Below, one piece after another: positions 54,875-64,000 of a DNA stretch of 64,000 bases. Position 1 is the stretch's first letter. Each line of letters begins with the position of its first letter. The DNA is from Azolla caroliniana. Its lineage: Eukaryota > Polypodiophyta. The notes under the pieces are model-generated. The model was not told where the DNA came from and made no database searches. It was given only the letters and a program-made list of their open reading frames with translations. The stretch spans positions 12,834,001 to 12,898,000 of the forward strand of contig JBHGNT010000004.1 of NCBI GenBank assembly GCA_043228905.1. The letters are read 5' to 3'. The translations under genes were made by a program, and so were the position numbers.

Positions 54875-55272
54875 CTTTTTCGTTATTTTTTGGGCCAAGT
54901 TCAATGTGAACTTGGCCAACCCTAAATGGGTCATATAAAACATAAGTTAAAAACTTTTGGATCTCACTTCAAAGGTCAACTCCTCCAACTACTGCTCTCT
55001 CTATCTTTTCTACCATAGCTCCACTGTTGGATCTAAAGAGCCTATACTAGGGTGAATCCCGAGTATTCCTTAGCCATATTGACATAATTCCTAACCCTTA
55101 AACATCTTGTATTCCCAAGATGTGTAGTTGTTCTATCCAACTTTTTTGTCAGAAGAGCACCGTTGGGACCTATTCTTCTATCCATGTTCCTGGTCTTTTC
55201 TTTACCAGAACCCTATTGATAATTCGTGTCAGATGGCTAAGCCGGATGTAGAGGATTCTTCTCAACCCTCGC
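54875..55272. other. No recognisable gene
   Basis: AT-rich. The last 70 bases on the minus strand (GAGGGTTGAGAAGAATCC) resemble the leader after a copia primer site. Nothing else was assigned. Confidence 0.6.
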
Positions 55273-55284
55273 GCTTTGATACCA
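55273..55284 (-). promoter_or_regulatory. Primer-binding site of a truncated minus-strand copia
   Basis: The reverse complement is TGGTATCAAAGC, one base from the iMet site, directly adjacent to an LTR fragment. Confidence 0.75.
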
Positions 55285-55429
55285 TGTGAACAAAGTGATG
55301 CGGAAGCTTAACGATAGACATCGAGCACAACCGGCTTAGCCAGACAACAAAAAACAAAAAACAAAAGGTAAACACTGAGATAGATTCACTGTACGCAGAG
55401 GAGGGAGAGAACACAGAGAGAACAGAGAG

Positions 55430-55460
<31 letters not shown>
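55285..55460 (-). mobile_element. Copia LTR fragment (minus) ending in (GA)n
   Basis: On the minus strand this is the 3' part of a family LTR (CTTCCGCATCACTTTGTTCACA end). It is cut off at a GA microsatellite (55436-55461). Confidence 0.65.
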
Positions 55461-55465
<5 letters not shown>

Positions 55466-55639
55466 AATATATATTAATGCCTTCTAAGGCCAAAATTGGC
55501 CCATGAGATAAATGGTTTACAACAAAAATGGGATATTTACCCATTCATCGAATGTAAAAAATAAAAATAAAAATAGAGTTTTAAGCTAAATAGTTCTAGT
55601 AAAATAACAAACATGTTCTACAATGAAAATGATGTTATA

Positions 55640-57500
55640 CTAGGCCTAATTTCATTTCCATCCAAGTCTCTCGAAGAAAAGCGGGAGGTCAAAGGGTTTC
55701 GATGTGGATGTGGCCCATGGCCCCAATGTAAAAGGTACCCCAACCATAGCTTCTAGTCGACGTAGCTCACGTTCCCTTATCTTCTTAATCTTTTCTACTC
55801 CGTGTCGACTTGTTTTGAAGCCCAACATCCGAGGGCATTTGGTTGTTCTTTGCATTTCGCCTTCCTCAAGAGAGAGGCCGAGTGGCGTAAGTGTATCCAC
55901 ATTCATCGTCTCCCCTTGTTCTTGAAAATTTACACTAGTTATAAGTTGATGAATAGTAAAAGGGTTATGGTTAACACTTTGTAATTTATTCTCACTATGT
56001 TGTTTTAGTTCTAAGATATACTTACCTAGTCTCTGTACATCCGGGGTATCTAATAGTTTGGAGAGGGTGGGAGAGGGTCCTAATATGTCTTGGTATTCCA
56101 CTCGTATCTCGGCATAAGTTGGGCATTTGCATGTGAAGTGATACTCATCCTCTATCTCTATGTGGCACAACCTACATAGCCTTTCCTCCCTAGGGACTCT
56201 ATTAGCCCGACCATTCTCAATCTCAAGTTGGTGAGATGATATCTTAAGTTGTCCAATGGCCACCCTTAGTGCATTTGATAAGAATGTATCTAGATATCTT
56301 GGTTGTGTAATAAAACCTAACTAAGACAAGTGCAAGAAGTGTTCCTTATAGTACAACATTTTAGATGGGAGTGGCTCTCGTGGGGTGATCCATTTATATC
56401 GAGTGTAAATTTGCCATATTTCTTGGCGTATCATTTTATTACGGTTTTCATGAGATATTAGAGTTTGGATAGGGGGGCAGGTTATTAATGTCTATGCCGT
56501 TTGCAAGTAACCAACTCACCATAGTGTTATACCAAGTGCTAGTGTCTCCAGACGCATGTAGGGATCGAGATGCCTCAAAGGCTCGACGGGATATCCTATC
56601 TTGTGGTTCGCTATGTATCCGATGAATAAAAACTACCACTTGAAATAGTGCTTCTACTAACATCGGGGGCAAACTGAACTTTGCTCTAATAATGTCATGT
56701 GGTACTGTCAATTTGCTTTGGAGTTGACGTGATAACATTGTCACCAAAGGTCTCTCTAATTGCATCCACATGAAAGATGGTAGACCTGGAGCCCATACTA
56801 CGGATGCATACATGAGGGAAGGGGTCACTAATGAGTCGAAGAGCCATCCCTTAGTCCGTGGCTCTTGAAAGTATGCCTGGTGGCATTGTCTCTCTAAGAG
56901 TGAGAGGGATGCATAACCTCTCGTTAGCCTATCTTTGGTTGCCTGGGTGATCGAGAATTTACTTGAGCGAGCACTAAAAGTGACTCCCAAGTATACATAT
57001 GATCCAACTACCTCAACTAGTTTATGAGAGAGGATTAGGTGACATTTACTCCTAACTTGGAACGATGTATGAAAGATTCACCACCAGTCCTCGTTGTGTA
57101 CAAAAGTCATCTAGGGCATTAAGATGCTTTTGTAGGTCGTGTTCCAACTCTGAGAGCAAGACAATGTCGTTTGCGTAGAGTAAGAGATTAACTTGCATAT
57201 CCCCAATAGCTACTCCCTTGCCTCCCTTACAAGCAATAAAATTAGTGATCTCATCAATATAGATCCCAAAAAGAGTCGGTGATAGGGGGCAACCCTGTTT
57301 TACACCAATGGTGCGAGTGAAACAATCAGATAGACCACCTGGGCATCTTATGCACCCAGAGACTTGCTCATATAAGGCATAAATGGCCTAGATCATGTCA
57401 TTTGGTATCTCCAAGATCTTAAGTCTATCAAACAATTTCTCCCTAGGAAATGTGTCAAAGGCTTTGCGGAAGTCCACAAAGCAACGATATAGTTTCTTCT
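55640..57500 (-). pseudogene. LINE RT core to C-terminus (part 2)
   Basis: On the minus strand from 57500: LYRCFVDFRKAFDTFPREKL, GVKQGCPLSPTLFGIYIDEI, the palm box NLLLYANDIVLLSELEHDLQ (YAND instead of YADD), YVYLGVTFSARSS, a thumb region (LVTPSLMYASVVW), a long C-terminal domain, and LCRLCHIEIEDEYHFTCKCP (a CxxC...HxxxxC zinc-finger-like box, about 56180-56120). The end is at about 55640 (FFERLGWK). Stops (for example near 57390) and frame breaks (near 57060 and 56330) occur. The first part of this LINE is at 61177-61733, displaced by Cop-G. Confidence 0.85.
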
Positions 57501-57940
57501 TGTTGAGCGGCAAGCTCAACTGGATCCAGATCGGCTGAATAAGCCTGAGCCGGATCGCCATCCGGAAGGATGAAGCCGGATCGGCGAGACAGATCGGCGA
57601 GCTGGTGAGCAATTGAGCCGGTGAGCTGGATCAAACAGTAACCGGAAGCCTAGTAGTAGCCTAGACTACTAGGTAGTTAATAGTCTCGTAGTTAATGTCA
57701 GACGCTCGTATGAGCATTGAAGTACACAGTACTTCTGTCAGTCCTCTTAGGACTTGTATAAATAGTGTTGTTGAGCACGTCTTATGTACAGAGAACCATT
57801 ATTGTTTGGTAATAGATTTAACTATTCTGCTCTTCCTCTGTCTCTCTCGCGTACTGTGTATATTCAAGCTTTCCATTAAACCTGCGTATTCGTATTTTTT
57901 GTGTTCGGTTTTCTATTGCTTCCGCACGCTATTCTTTTTA
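57501..57940 (+). repeat. Cop-G 5' LTR
   Basis: 440 bp beginning TGTTGAGCGGCAAGCTCAAC. It has the CCTAGTAGT...ACTACTAGG inverted repeat, and ends TTCTTTTTA (TA instead of CA). Confidence 0.93.
57757..57764 (+). promoter_or_regulatory. Cop-G LTR TATA box
   Basis: TATAAATA, followed by GTGTTGTTGAGCACG, as in Cop-C. The promoter function is inferred from its position. Confidence 0.6.
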
Positions 57941-57952
57941 TGGTATCAGAGC
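57941..57952 (+). promoter_or_regulatory. Cop-G primer-binding site
   Basis: TGGTATCAGAGC directly after the 5' LTR. Confidence 0.93.
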
Positions 57953-58030
57953 ATGAGGGTTGAGAACCTTTGCAGCCAACTTTAGCTCAAGAAGAAAACC
58001 TAACCTTCGTAAAGAACAAAAAAAAACAAA

Positions 58031-60420
58031 ATGGACAGAGGAATGGCTAGCTCGCTCCCGGTGGAGAAGCTCAACAGAACCAACTACGCATCTTAGTCTT
58101 ACAAGATGCACCAGTACTTGCTTGGGCATGGTTACTGGAGCTATGTCGATGGAGCTAACGACACAACACTTGATGCGACACACAAGGACTTCCCAGTGTG
58201 CGAACAAGCGGCAAGCAGAGTGATGTACTACTTTGCGTCAAGTGTTGGAGACCAGCTGCTAAGCCATATCGAAGATGCCAAGACACCAAAAGAAGCTTGG
58301 GGAAACCTGAAGAAGGTTTTCGCCACAAGCACAACGGCCAAGAAGTTGCAGCTCAGACAGAAGCTCAGCAATGTCCGACAAAAAAATCTGTCTGTGGCCG
58401 ATTACACGGCTCGAATCAAGGAAATTTGTGACTCACTGCCTCCATCAATGTGAACGTCGAGGAGGACGAGATGGTGCAAGTGTGCTTTGGTGGGCTAGCG
58501 TCCAGGTTCGGAGCTTTCCGAACGGCGGTCTGTACGAGGGAGAATACGCCGTCATTTTTCAACTTACAGTCGATGCTCCTTGTAGAGGAGAACCACGCCG
58601 GTGCGTCAACAAGTGCACCCACCGACAGCCAGATTCTGTACACGGAGGCGGATTGGCCCCATGGGCGTGGTGGACGAGGCTGGTTGGCTCGCAATGGTAG
58701 CGACTGGCAAGAACTAGACCGAAGGCACAAAGAACGTGCCGACAACAGTTCAGGACCCTCCACAAGCAGGGGGAGTCAAGGCGGCGTCGGAGGCCGACAA
58801 GCAAAGACCGACAAAGAATGTTGGTACTGTGGTAAAAAGGGCCACAGAGAAAGAGAGTGCTGGAAGAAGCGCGCCGATTCAGACAGATCTAGATCCGGCA
58901 AGGCTGGTAGAGAGAACCTGCAATACTCGCACTACACAGAAGGATCGGGAGGATCCAAAACTGGAAAAGCCGGTAAAGGGCCAACCTTGGTGATGAAACA
59001 CGAGGCTAACTCGATGAAGAAGACCACTTCCAAATCGGAGGAAGTGTGGTACGTTGATTCCGGTGAGTCGAATCACATGACGAGCCACAAAGAGTGGTTC
59101 TCCTTCTTGGAGAAACCGGAACAACCGGGAGTCATCGAAACAAGAGATGACACTCCTCACCCAATTGTGCATGTCGGAGAAGTCCCTTTGAGCCACGTCG
59201 GACAGAGGGGGAAGCTGATGAACGTATTACACGTTCCAACCATCACGAAGAACCTGGTGTTGGTTGGACAGATTGTCGACCAGGGGATGCAGGTATGGTT
59301 TACGCATCTAGGGTGCTTCATCGAGGAACAAGGCCAAATTATTGTGCAAGGGCGGAGAGATGGGAGGATGTTCATCCTCGACACCAATGATGTTGGCACC
59401 GCTATGTTCGCCAAAGGACATAAGATTGAATCGGATATCGATCTCTGGCACAAGCGGATTGGCCACGTCAATTATCGGAGGCTTCAAGACTTGCAAACGA
59501 AACATGTTGTTTTCGGTTTGCCGAAGTTTATTGGCTGGAAGGCCCAAGTATGTGAAGCCTGCCAACTCGGGAAGCAACACCGGCTTCCATTCCCCACCGA
59601 ACGAAACTATAGCCGTAACAAGCTCGACCTTATTCATTCAGATGTATGGGGACCGACACAGAACATGAGTCTTGGCGGGAGTCGATATTTCGTCTCCTCC
59701 ATCGACGACTACAGCCGACACACATGGATCTACCTCATTGAGCGGAAGAGCGAAGTCTTCGAGTGTTTCCAGAACCTGCAAAGGCTGGTTGAACGGGAAA
59801 CGGAGAGGAAGATCAAGTGCCCGCGGTTGGATGGCAGAAAAGAATATTTTTTCGGCCAATTCAACAATTATCTGCAGCAAAAAGGAATTCGGAGAGAGTT
59901 CAGCTGCAGATACACACCGGAGCAAAACGGTGTGGCCAAAAGGAAGAACCGGTCGATTGTCGACGCGGCAAGGGCAATGCTGGAGGAGAAGAGCATGCCC
60001 CATTTCTACTGGGCGGAGGTGGTCCGAACGTCCGTCAACATCCAAAACCGCATCGGTGACAAGGTGTCTGTGCATGAGCTGTATTTTGGACGCAAGCCGA
60101 ATTTGAGACACCTTCGGATATTCGGTAGTATTGCATATGTGCATGTGCCGGATGAGAAGCGGAGGAACTTGGATGCAAAGTCGGAGAAATGCATCCTAGT
60201 CGGTTACTCACATGAGCAAAAGGGGTATAAGTGTTATAACCCCCGGACGAAGTAGGTCCGAGTTAGCCGGGATGTTGAGTTTGATAAGACGTCATCATGG
60301 TATGTCTTACCGGCTTCGACTTCCGACCCCGACCCAATACCGGAGGATGATGCTAGTGTGTCTAAACCGGTCCAGATAGAAGATGAAGACCTCGACACTC
60401 TAGAAGACAGATTCGGAAGA
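58031..60420 (+). pseudogene. Cop-G gag-protease-integrase
   Basis: ATG 58031 (MDRGMASSLPVEKLNRTNYA). A TAG at 58094-58096 replaces a Trp, the UBN2 core follows, and a frameshift occurs near 58440. The frame 58450-60255 (601 codons) is then open. It contains the Gly/Arg region, zinc knuckle CWYCGKKGHRERECWKKRAD and protease YVDSGESNHMTSHKEW (Ala of DSGA changed to Glu). Pre-integrase is DIDLWHKRIGHVNYRRLQDL. In integrase the two Asp residues are present (HSDVWG, RLDGRKEYF), but the catalytic Glu is Lys (NGVAKRKNRS). A TAG at 60253 ends the frame after CYNPRTK. At about 60412 the linker joins the terminal spacer; RT and RNase H are absent. Confidence 0.9.
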
Positions 60421-60715
60421 ACCGGATCAAGTCAAGGCCAAGAGGACGAGAAGGCAGCGGAAGTCAATGCCAGGGAATCGACAAATCGACAAGCCCCGAA
60501 GTCACAGCAGTGAGGGAGCTGAATTTGGCCTGTTGAGTAGACAAGCCGACCGAGGAGGTCGAGGTGCGCAGAATCAGAGGGGTCACGACAAACGGGACCG
60601 GACCGGACGAGGAGCGCAAGCGAGGCGGAGTGATGCTAGAAGGAGCCGGGTGGAAGGACCGGCTGCCATGGAGACTAACACCACGATCCGACCTCAAGTT
60701 GAGCTTGAGGGGGAG
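60421..60715 (+). other. Cop-G terminal spacer and polypurine tract
   Basis: A basic, degenerate spacer homologous to the end of Cop-B (51830-52055), ending CTCAAGTTGAGCTTGAGGGG next to the 3' LTR. Confidence 0.75.
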
Positions 60716-61171
60716 TGTTGAGCGGCAAGCTCAACCGGATCTGGATCGGCTGAATAAGCCTGAGCCGGATCGACATCCGGAAGGATGAAGCCGGATCGGC
60801 GAGACGGATCGGCGAGCTGGTGAGCAATTGAGCCGGTGAGCTGGGGAGCCGGTGAGCTGGATCAAACAGTAACCGGAAGCCTAGTAGTAGCCTAGACTAC
60901 TAGGTAGTTAATAGTCTCGTAGTTAATGTCAGACGCTCGTATGAGCATTGAAGTACACAATACTTCTGTCAGTCCTCTTAGGACTTGTTTAAATAGTGTT
61001 GTTGAGCACGTCTTATGTACAAAGAACCATTACTGTTTGGTAATAGATTTAACTATTCTGCTCTTCCTCTGTCTCTCTCGCGTACTGTGTATATTCAAGC
61101 TTTCCATTAAACCTGCGTATTCGTATTTTTTGTGTTCGGTTTTCTATTGCTTCCGCACGCTATTCTTTTCA
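60716..61171 (+). repeat. Cop-G 3' LTR
   Basis: 456 bp, very close to the 5' LTR apart from a 16-bp insertion near 60840, ending ATTCTTTTCA. Confidence 0.93.
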
Positions 61172-61176
61172 CTTCT

Positions 61177-61733
61177 TACGAGCCTTCATCTATTCAATTA
61201 CGCACCTAAGTGTGAAGATATGGTCAATAGTGGAGAAGGCTCGTCTAAAGCTAGCCTGCTCAGGTGCTCGAAGACTTAATGTTTTCATATAATCGCTGAG
61301 CTCCGCTTCCATTATTGCACCATATAGTTTAGCGAGCATATGACCTATCATAATGGACCTATATGTATTTGGGTCCATTGGGTCCCCTCCTTTATGTATA
61401 GGGGCCACTGTGTTCATGGTCCATTGTGGTGGAAAACTCTCGGCAAGGGCACGACTGAAGATTAGAGTGAGAAAGGGGGATAGGCACTCTTGAGTATATA
61501 TGATGTGCTCGGCTTGCAATCCTGTGTGGTCCATGGATTTCCTATGTTGTAATTTTTTTATGACCTTCTTGATCCTAGAGGTCGTGAAAAGTGTCCCCAT
61601 GGTAGGTCGGGGTGTGGAAGGCATTGGAATGGGTGGTTGGTTCGGGACATGGTAGAGTCTCTCGATATATGTGTGCCAAATATTGGGATCTTCGATGGGT
61701 GTCTGTGGTCGCGGTTCCTGTAGTCCCTTCCAG
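61177..61733 (-). pseudogene. LINE RT N-terminal part (part 1)
   Basis: On the minus strand: IKKVIKKLQHRKSMDHTGLQ, SFPPQWTMNTVAPIHKGGDP, YRSIMIGHMLAKLYGAIMEA and ASFRRAFSTIDHIFTLRCVI. These are RT fingers motifs in the correct order before the VDFRKAF box at 57480. A TGA or TAG follows the last motif. The duplication CTTCT of Cop-G shows that this joins 57500. The fragment is cut at 61733 by a copia LTR piece. Confidence 0.88.
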
Positions 61734-61734
61734 A

Positions 61735-62031
61735 GAGAGAGCAAAAAATACATAGAGAACTCAACTCAAGAAAATAACACTCTATATATACAATGTGCTC
61801 AATGGGCACTTTTTATACAAGCCCAGAAGAGTGGGTTGCACAAGTACTTTAATGCTCATTGACTGAGCCTAACACTAACAACCTACAATATTCCTATTTA
61901 CTAAAATAGGAATATAGGTCCCTAATGGCCTATTCGATTCCATTTGACTCGTCCTAGCCAAACTGTCTTCATCTGATCCGGCTCTCGGTTTCTTCAACCG
62001 ATCCAGCCCATGTTGAGCTTGCTTCTCAACA
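61735..62031 (-). mobile_element. Truncated copia LTR (minus)
   Basis: On the minus strand it starts TGTTGAGAAGCAAGCTCAAC (62031), followed by the family blocks (GGCCATTAGGGACC, AATGAGCATTAAAGTACTTG, TATATATAGAGTG). The last ~100 bp of the LTR, including the end CA, is missing where it meets the LINE. Confidence 0.8.
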
Positions 62032-62318
62032 ACCATCATGCTTAGTAGAAATCATCCCATCCCATGCACAAACTGATAAACAAAACCCCCTAATTGCAAA
62101 GCCGACCGCAGACCCAGTAATGCCTAACTAGCTAAACCTCATGTCTATGTTAACATTCATGGAACTTTCATTGAAGGACCCCAAAAAGAAAAAAGTGTTG
62201 TGTGGCGAGTATGCACAAGGGTGACACAAAGGCACTGCCCAGTTTTGGGTACCCAAACATTGTGGTATGTGCCTCTTAACCTTACCCTTGCCCAACCTGC
62301 ACCACCCTACAACGTTAC
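62032..62318. other. No recognisable feature
   Basis: Short unassigned sequence between two LTRs. Confidence 0.6.
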
Positions 62319-62709
62319 TGTAAAGAATCGGATATGATTCTTGTGAAGCGGAAGAGATGTGAGTTATGTGTGTGTATGAGAGAGAGAGTGTGTGTGAGAG
62401 AGACAATGAGTAAGACACAGAGAATACACAAGGTAAAAGTGTATTAACAAAGGAGAAAGACTTAATGTTTTACAAAGAGGGAGGAGGGTGCTTTATATAG
62501 TCACCCTCTCTCTTCATTAACTACAAGATTCATGGAGCATGGGGAATGTGAAAGCTCATAAGTTATGTGTCATAGAATATGATTCTATGACTCATACTAA
62601 ATGCTAGAATACAAAGTGGTGACTTAATGGTGACTCTTGACGGTTGGAGTGTTTATTCACTCTCAAGGTGAGTTCACACACTAGACCAAGTTGAGCTTGA
62701 TTCTCAACA
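62319..62709 (-). repeat. Cop-H 3' LTR
   Basis: 391 bp. On the minus strand it begins TGTTGAGAATCAAGCTCAAC and ends CCGATTCTTTACA. It contains a TATATAAAGC-like promoter motif (reverse complement of GCTTTATATAG near 62492). Confidence 0.85.
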
Positions 62710-62725
62710 CACCCCCTCAAGCTCA
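62710..62725 (-). promoter_or_regulatory. Cop-H polypurine tract
   Basis: The reverse complement GAGCTTGAGGGGGTG lies immediately upstream of the 3' LTR. Confidence 0.75.
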
Positions 62726-62943
62726 AGTCGGGTCGGTTTTAGACGGTATCCGAAATCTGCTTCGACTCGCGTTCCGGAGTCCGCGTCGACTCGCTTTATA
62801 TGGAATTGCGGAATCCGTGCTCCAACTTGCGTTGTTCATAGTTGCAAAGTCTGTGCTTCGGCTTGCGTCTTTCTTCACGGCTTCGTTGCGTGGTTGCAGA
62901 ATCCACGCGTTATTGCGTAGTGCGCGATTGCAGAATCTACGCG

Positions 62944-64000
62944 TTATTGTGTAGTGTCTTCAATACTCCCCCTCAAGCTTGGCAGGTCAGAGATCGTCAA
63001 TCCGAGATCGGTCTTGAATTGCCATAGCTTGTCGGCTCCTAAGGCTTTAGTGAAGATGTCGGCGGTTTGGAGATTTGTGCTAATGTGTTGTAGGTCGATA
63101 TCGCCAGCTAGAACGCGCTCTCTGATGAAGTGATAGTGCACTTCGATGTGCTTTGTTTGCGCATGGAACACCGGGTTCCGAGCCAGATAAATATTGCTCA
63201 TGTTGTCGCAGTAAAGGGAGGTTGGATCCTTGATGGGTATGCCCAGATCCTTGAGTATCCTTTTGAGCCATACGGCTTCATATGCGGCCACTATCGCGCT
63301 CCTGTATTCCGCCTCTGTGCTCGAAAGAGCGATAGTTGGTTGCTTTTTGCTGCTCCAGGAGATTGCTTTGCCACCGAGGAAGAAAACAAATCCAAAGGTT
63401 GATCTTTTATCGGCTATGTAGCCGGCCCAATCGGCCTCTGTGTACCCCTCGAGTCGTATTGGCATCGCGGTCTTGTAGAGGATGCCGCAATCCATTGTGC
63501 CGCTCACGTATCGTAGAACTCGCTTAGCGCAATCCAAGTGAGTATCACGCGGTGCTTGCATGAATTGGCTAAGGAGACCGACCGAATAATTGAGATCGGG
63601 TCGTGTGATCGTGAGGTAGATGAGACTCCCGATGAGTTGCAGATATTGAGTCGGCTCACACGCTTTGGTGCCGGAGTTCGCATCTAGTTTGAGATTGCGA
63701 TCGAGTGGGGTTGCCGCGGATTTTCACTCAACCATCCTGAACTTGTATAACAAGTTGAGGATGTAGTGCCGTTGAGAGATCATGATTCCGGTCGGAATCC
63801 GAATTACCTCGATGCCGAGGAAGTAGTGGAGCTCCTTCATGTCCATCATGTCAAACTTGTCAGAAAGGAGGGATTTGACCTTATTGATTTCGACGAGATG
63901 CTCACCTCCAATGACTAGGTCATCCACATATAAGATGATGACGATCGGACTTGCGGAATCGCTTCATATGTAGAGGGAGTTGTCCGAATTTGGCATACAG
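62944..64000 (-). pseudogene. Cop-H RT (C-terminal part) and RNase H
   Basis: On the minus strand: PNSDNSLYI, a TGA, then the palm box VIILYVDDLVIGGEHLVEIN (YVDD intact), LHYFLGIEVIRIPTGIMISQ, a TGA at 63725-63727, and LIGSLIYLTITRPDLNYSVG. RNase H follows: FMQAPRDTHLDCAKRVLRYV, GYTEADWAGYIADKRSTFGF, SSTEAEYRSAIVA, YCDNMSNIYLARN and TADIFTKALGADKLWQF. The RNase H frame 63561-62944 is open. Two stops separate the RT parts. The protein continues past the window end. Confidence 0.9.

Larger units (their letters stand above)
57501..61171 (+). mobile_element. Cop-G: copia derivative lacking RT-RNase H
   Basis: 3671 bp with a perfect duplication CTTCT (57496-57500 and 61172-61176). LTRs are at 57501-57940 and 60716-61171, with primer site, gag, protease, integrase, and then a jump to the terminal spacer and polypurine tract. 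It is inserted into a LINE RT domain. The 3' LTR has an extra 16 bp that duplicates GAGCTGG...GAGCCGGT. Confidence 0.95.
62319..64000 (-). mobile_element. Cop-H: 3' end of a copia element (minus), leaves window
   Basis: 3' LTR 62319-62709, polypurine tract, RNase H and part of RT. The 5' part lies beyond 64000. Its LTR begins TGTTGAGAATCAAGCTCAAC on the minus strand, so it is a cousin of the family above, with its own downstream LTR sequence. Confidence 0.9.

Overview
This window looks like nuclear DNA from a land plant, and almost all of it is transposable-element sequence. I found no convincing intact host gene. Plant origin is supported by Ty1/copia elements with initiator-Met-tRNA primer sites (TGGTATCAGAGC), Ty3/gypsy relics with a plant-type gag, plant LINEs with RVT zinc-binding modules, and tRNA-like SINE heads. 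I cannot name the species. The LINE protein types make a non-angiosperm (fern, lycophyte, bryophyte) possible, but that is a weak inference. No bacterial operon, CRISPR array or true rRNA/tRNA gene was seen.

Layout. 0-8 kb: a Ty3/gypsy gag relic (minus), an old LINE (minus) cut by a younger 5'-truncated LINE (plus), tRNA-like SINE pieces beside CT microsatellites, and a longer decayed LINE (plus, 5.1-7.9 kb). 8-11.6 kb: LTR relics, a ~470-bp tandem duplication, a decayed pogo/Tigger-like transposase and a heat-shock-element-like cluster. 11.4-17.7 kb: one Ty3/gypsy protease-to-integrase region split by a ~3.8-kb segment. That segment is bounded by a 31-bp inverted repeat (29/31 matches) and contains a remarkable array of palindromes with a ~150-bp period. 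17.7-23.0 kb: a very young Tork/Tnt1-like copia element (minus) with 601-bp LTRs differing at one base, a perfect TSD, and a 1357-codon polyprotein broken by one TAG.

24.5-54.9 kb is a deeply nested stack, reconstructed mainly from 5-bp target site duplications. The oldest copia (Cop-B, 24.5-54.9 kb) holds an LTR-like non-autonomous element X1 (30.0-50.4 kb, TSD CATCC). X1 holds Cop-C in its 5' LTR, Cop-E in its interior and Cop-F in its 3' LTR. Cop-C in turn holds Cop-D (minus). A second X copy, X2, sits in the 3' LTR of Cop-B. X1 carries a captured, internally deleted HSP90 fragment, and X2 carries a different coding fragment in the equivalent place. 55-64 kb: a LINE (minus) split by Cop-G (TSD CTTCT), LTR pieces, and the 3' end of another copia (Cop-H, minus) leaving the window.

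The copia elements B to G are one family, with shared gag, integrase and LTR architecture. Each has lost a different module: RT-RNase H in C and G, most of protease/integrase in D, half of RT in E, and everything between gag and RNase H in F. Their conserved LTR ends and good TSDs suggest that some may have moved in trans, using enzymes of complete relatives.
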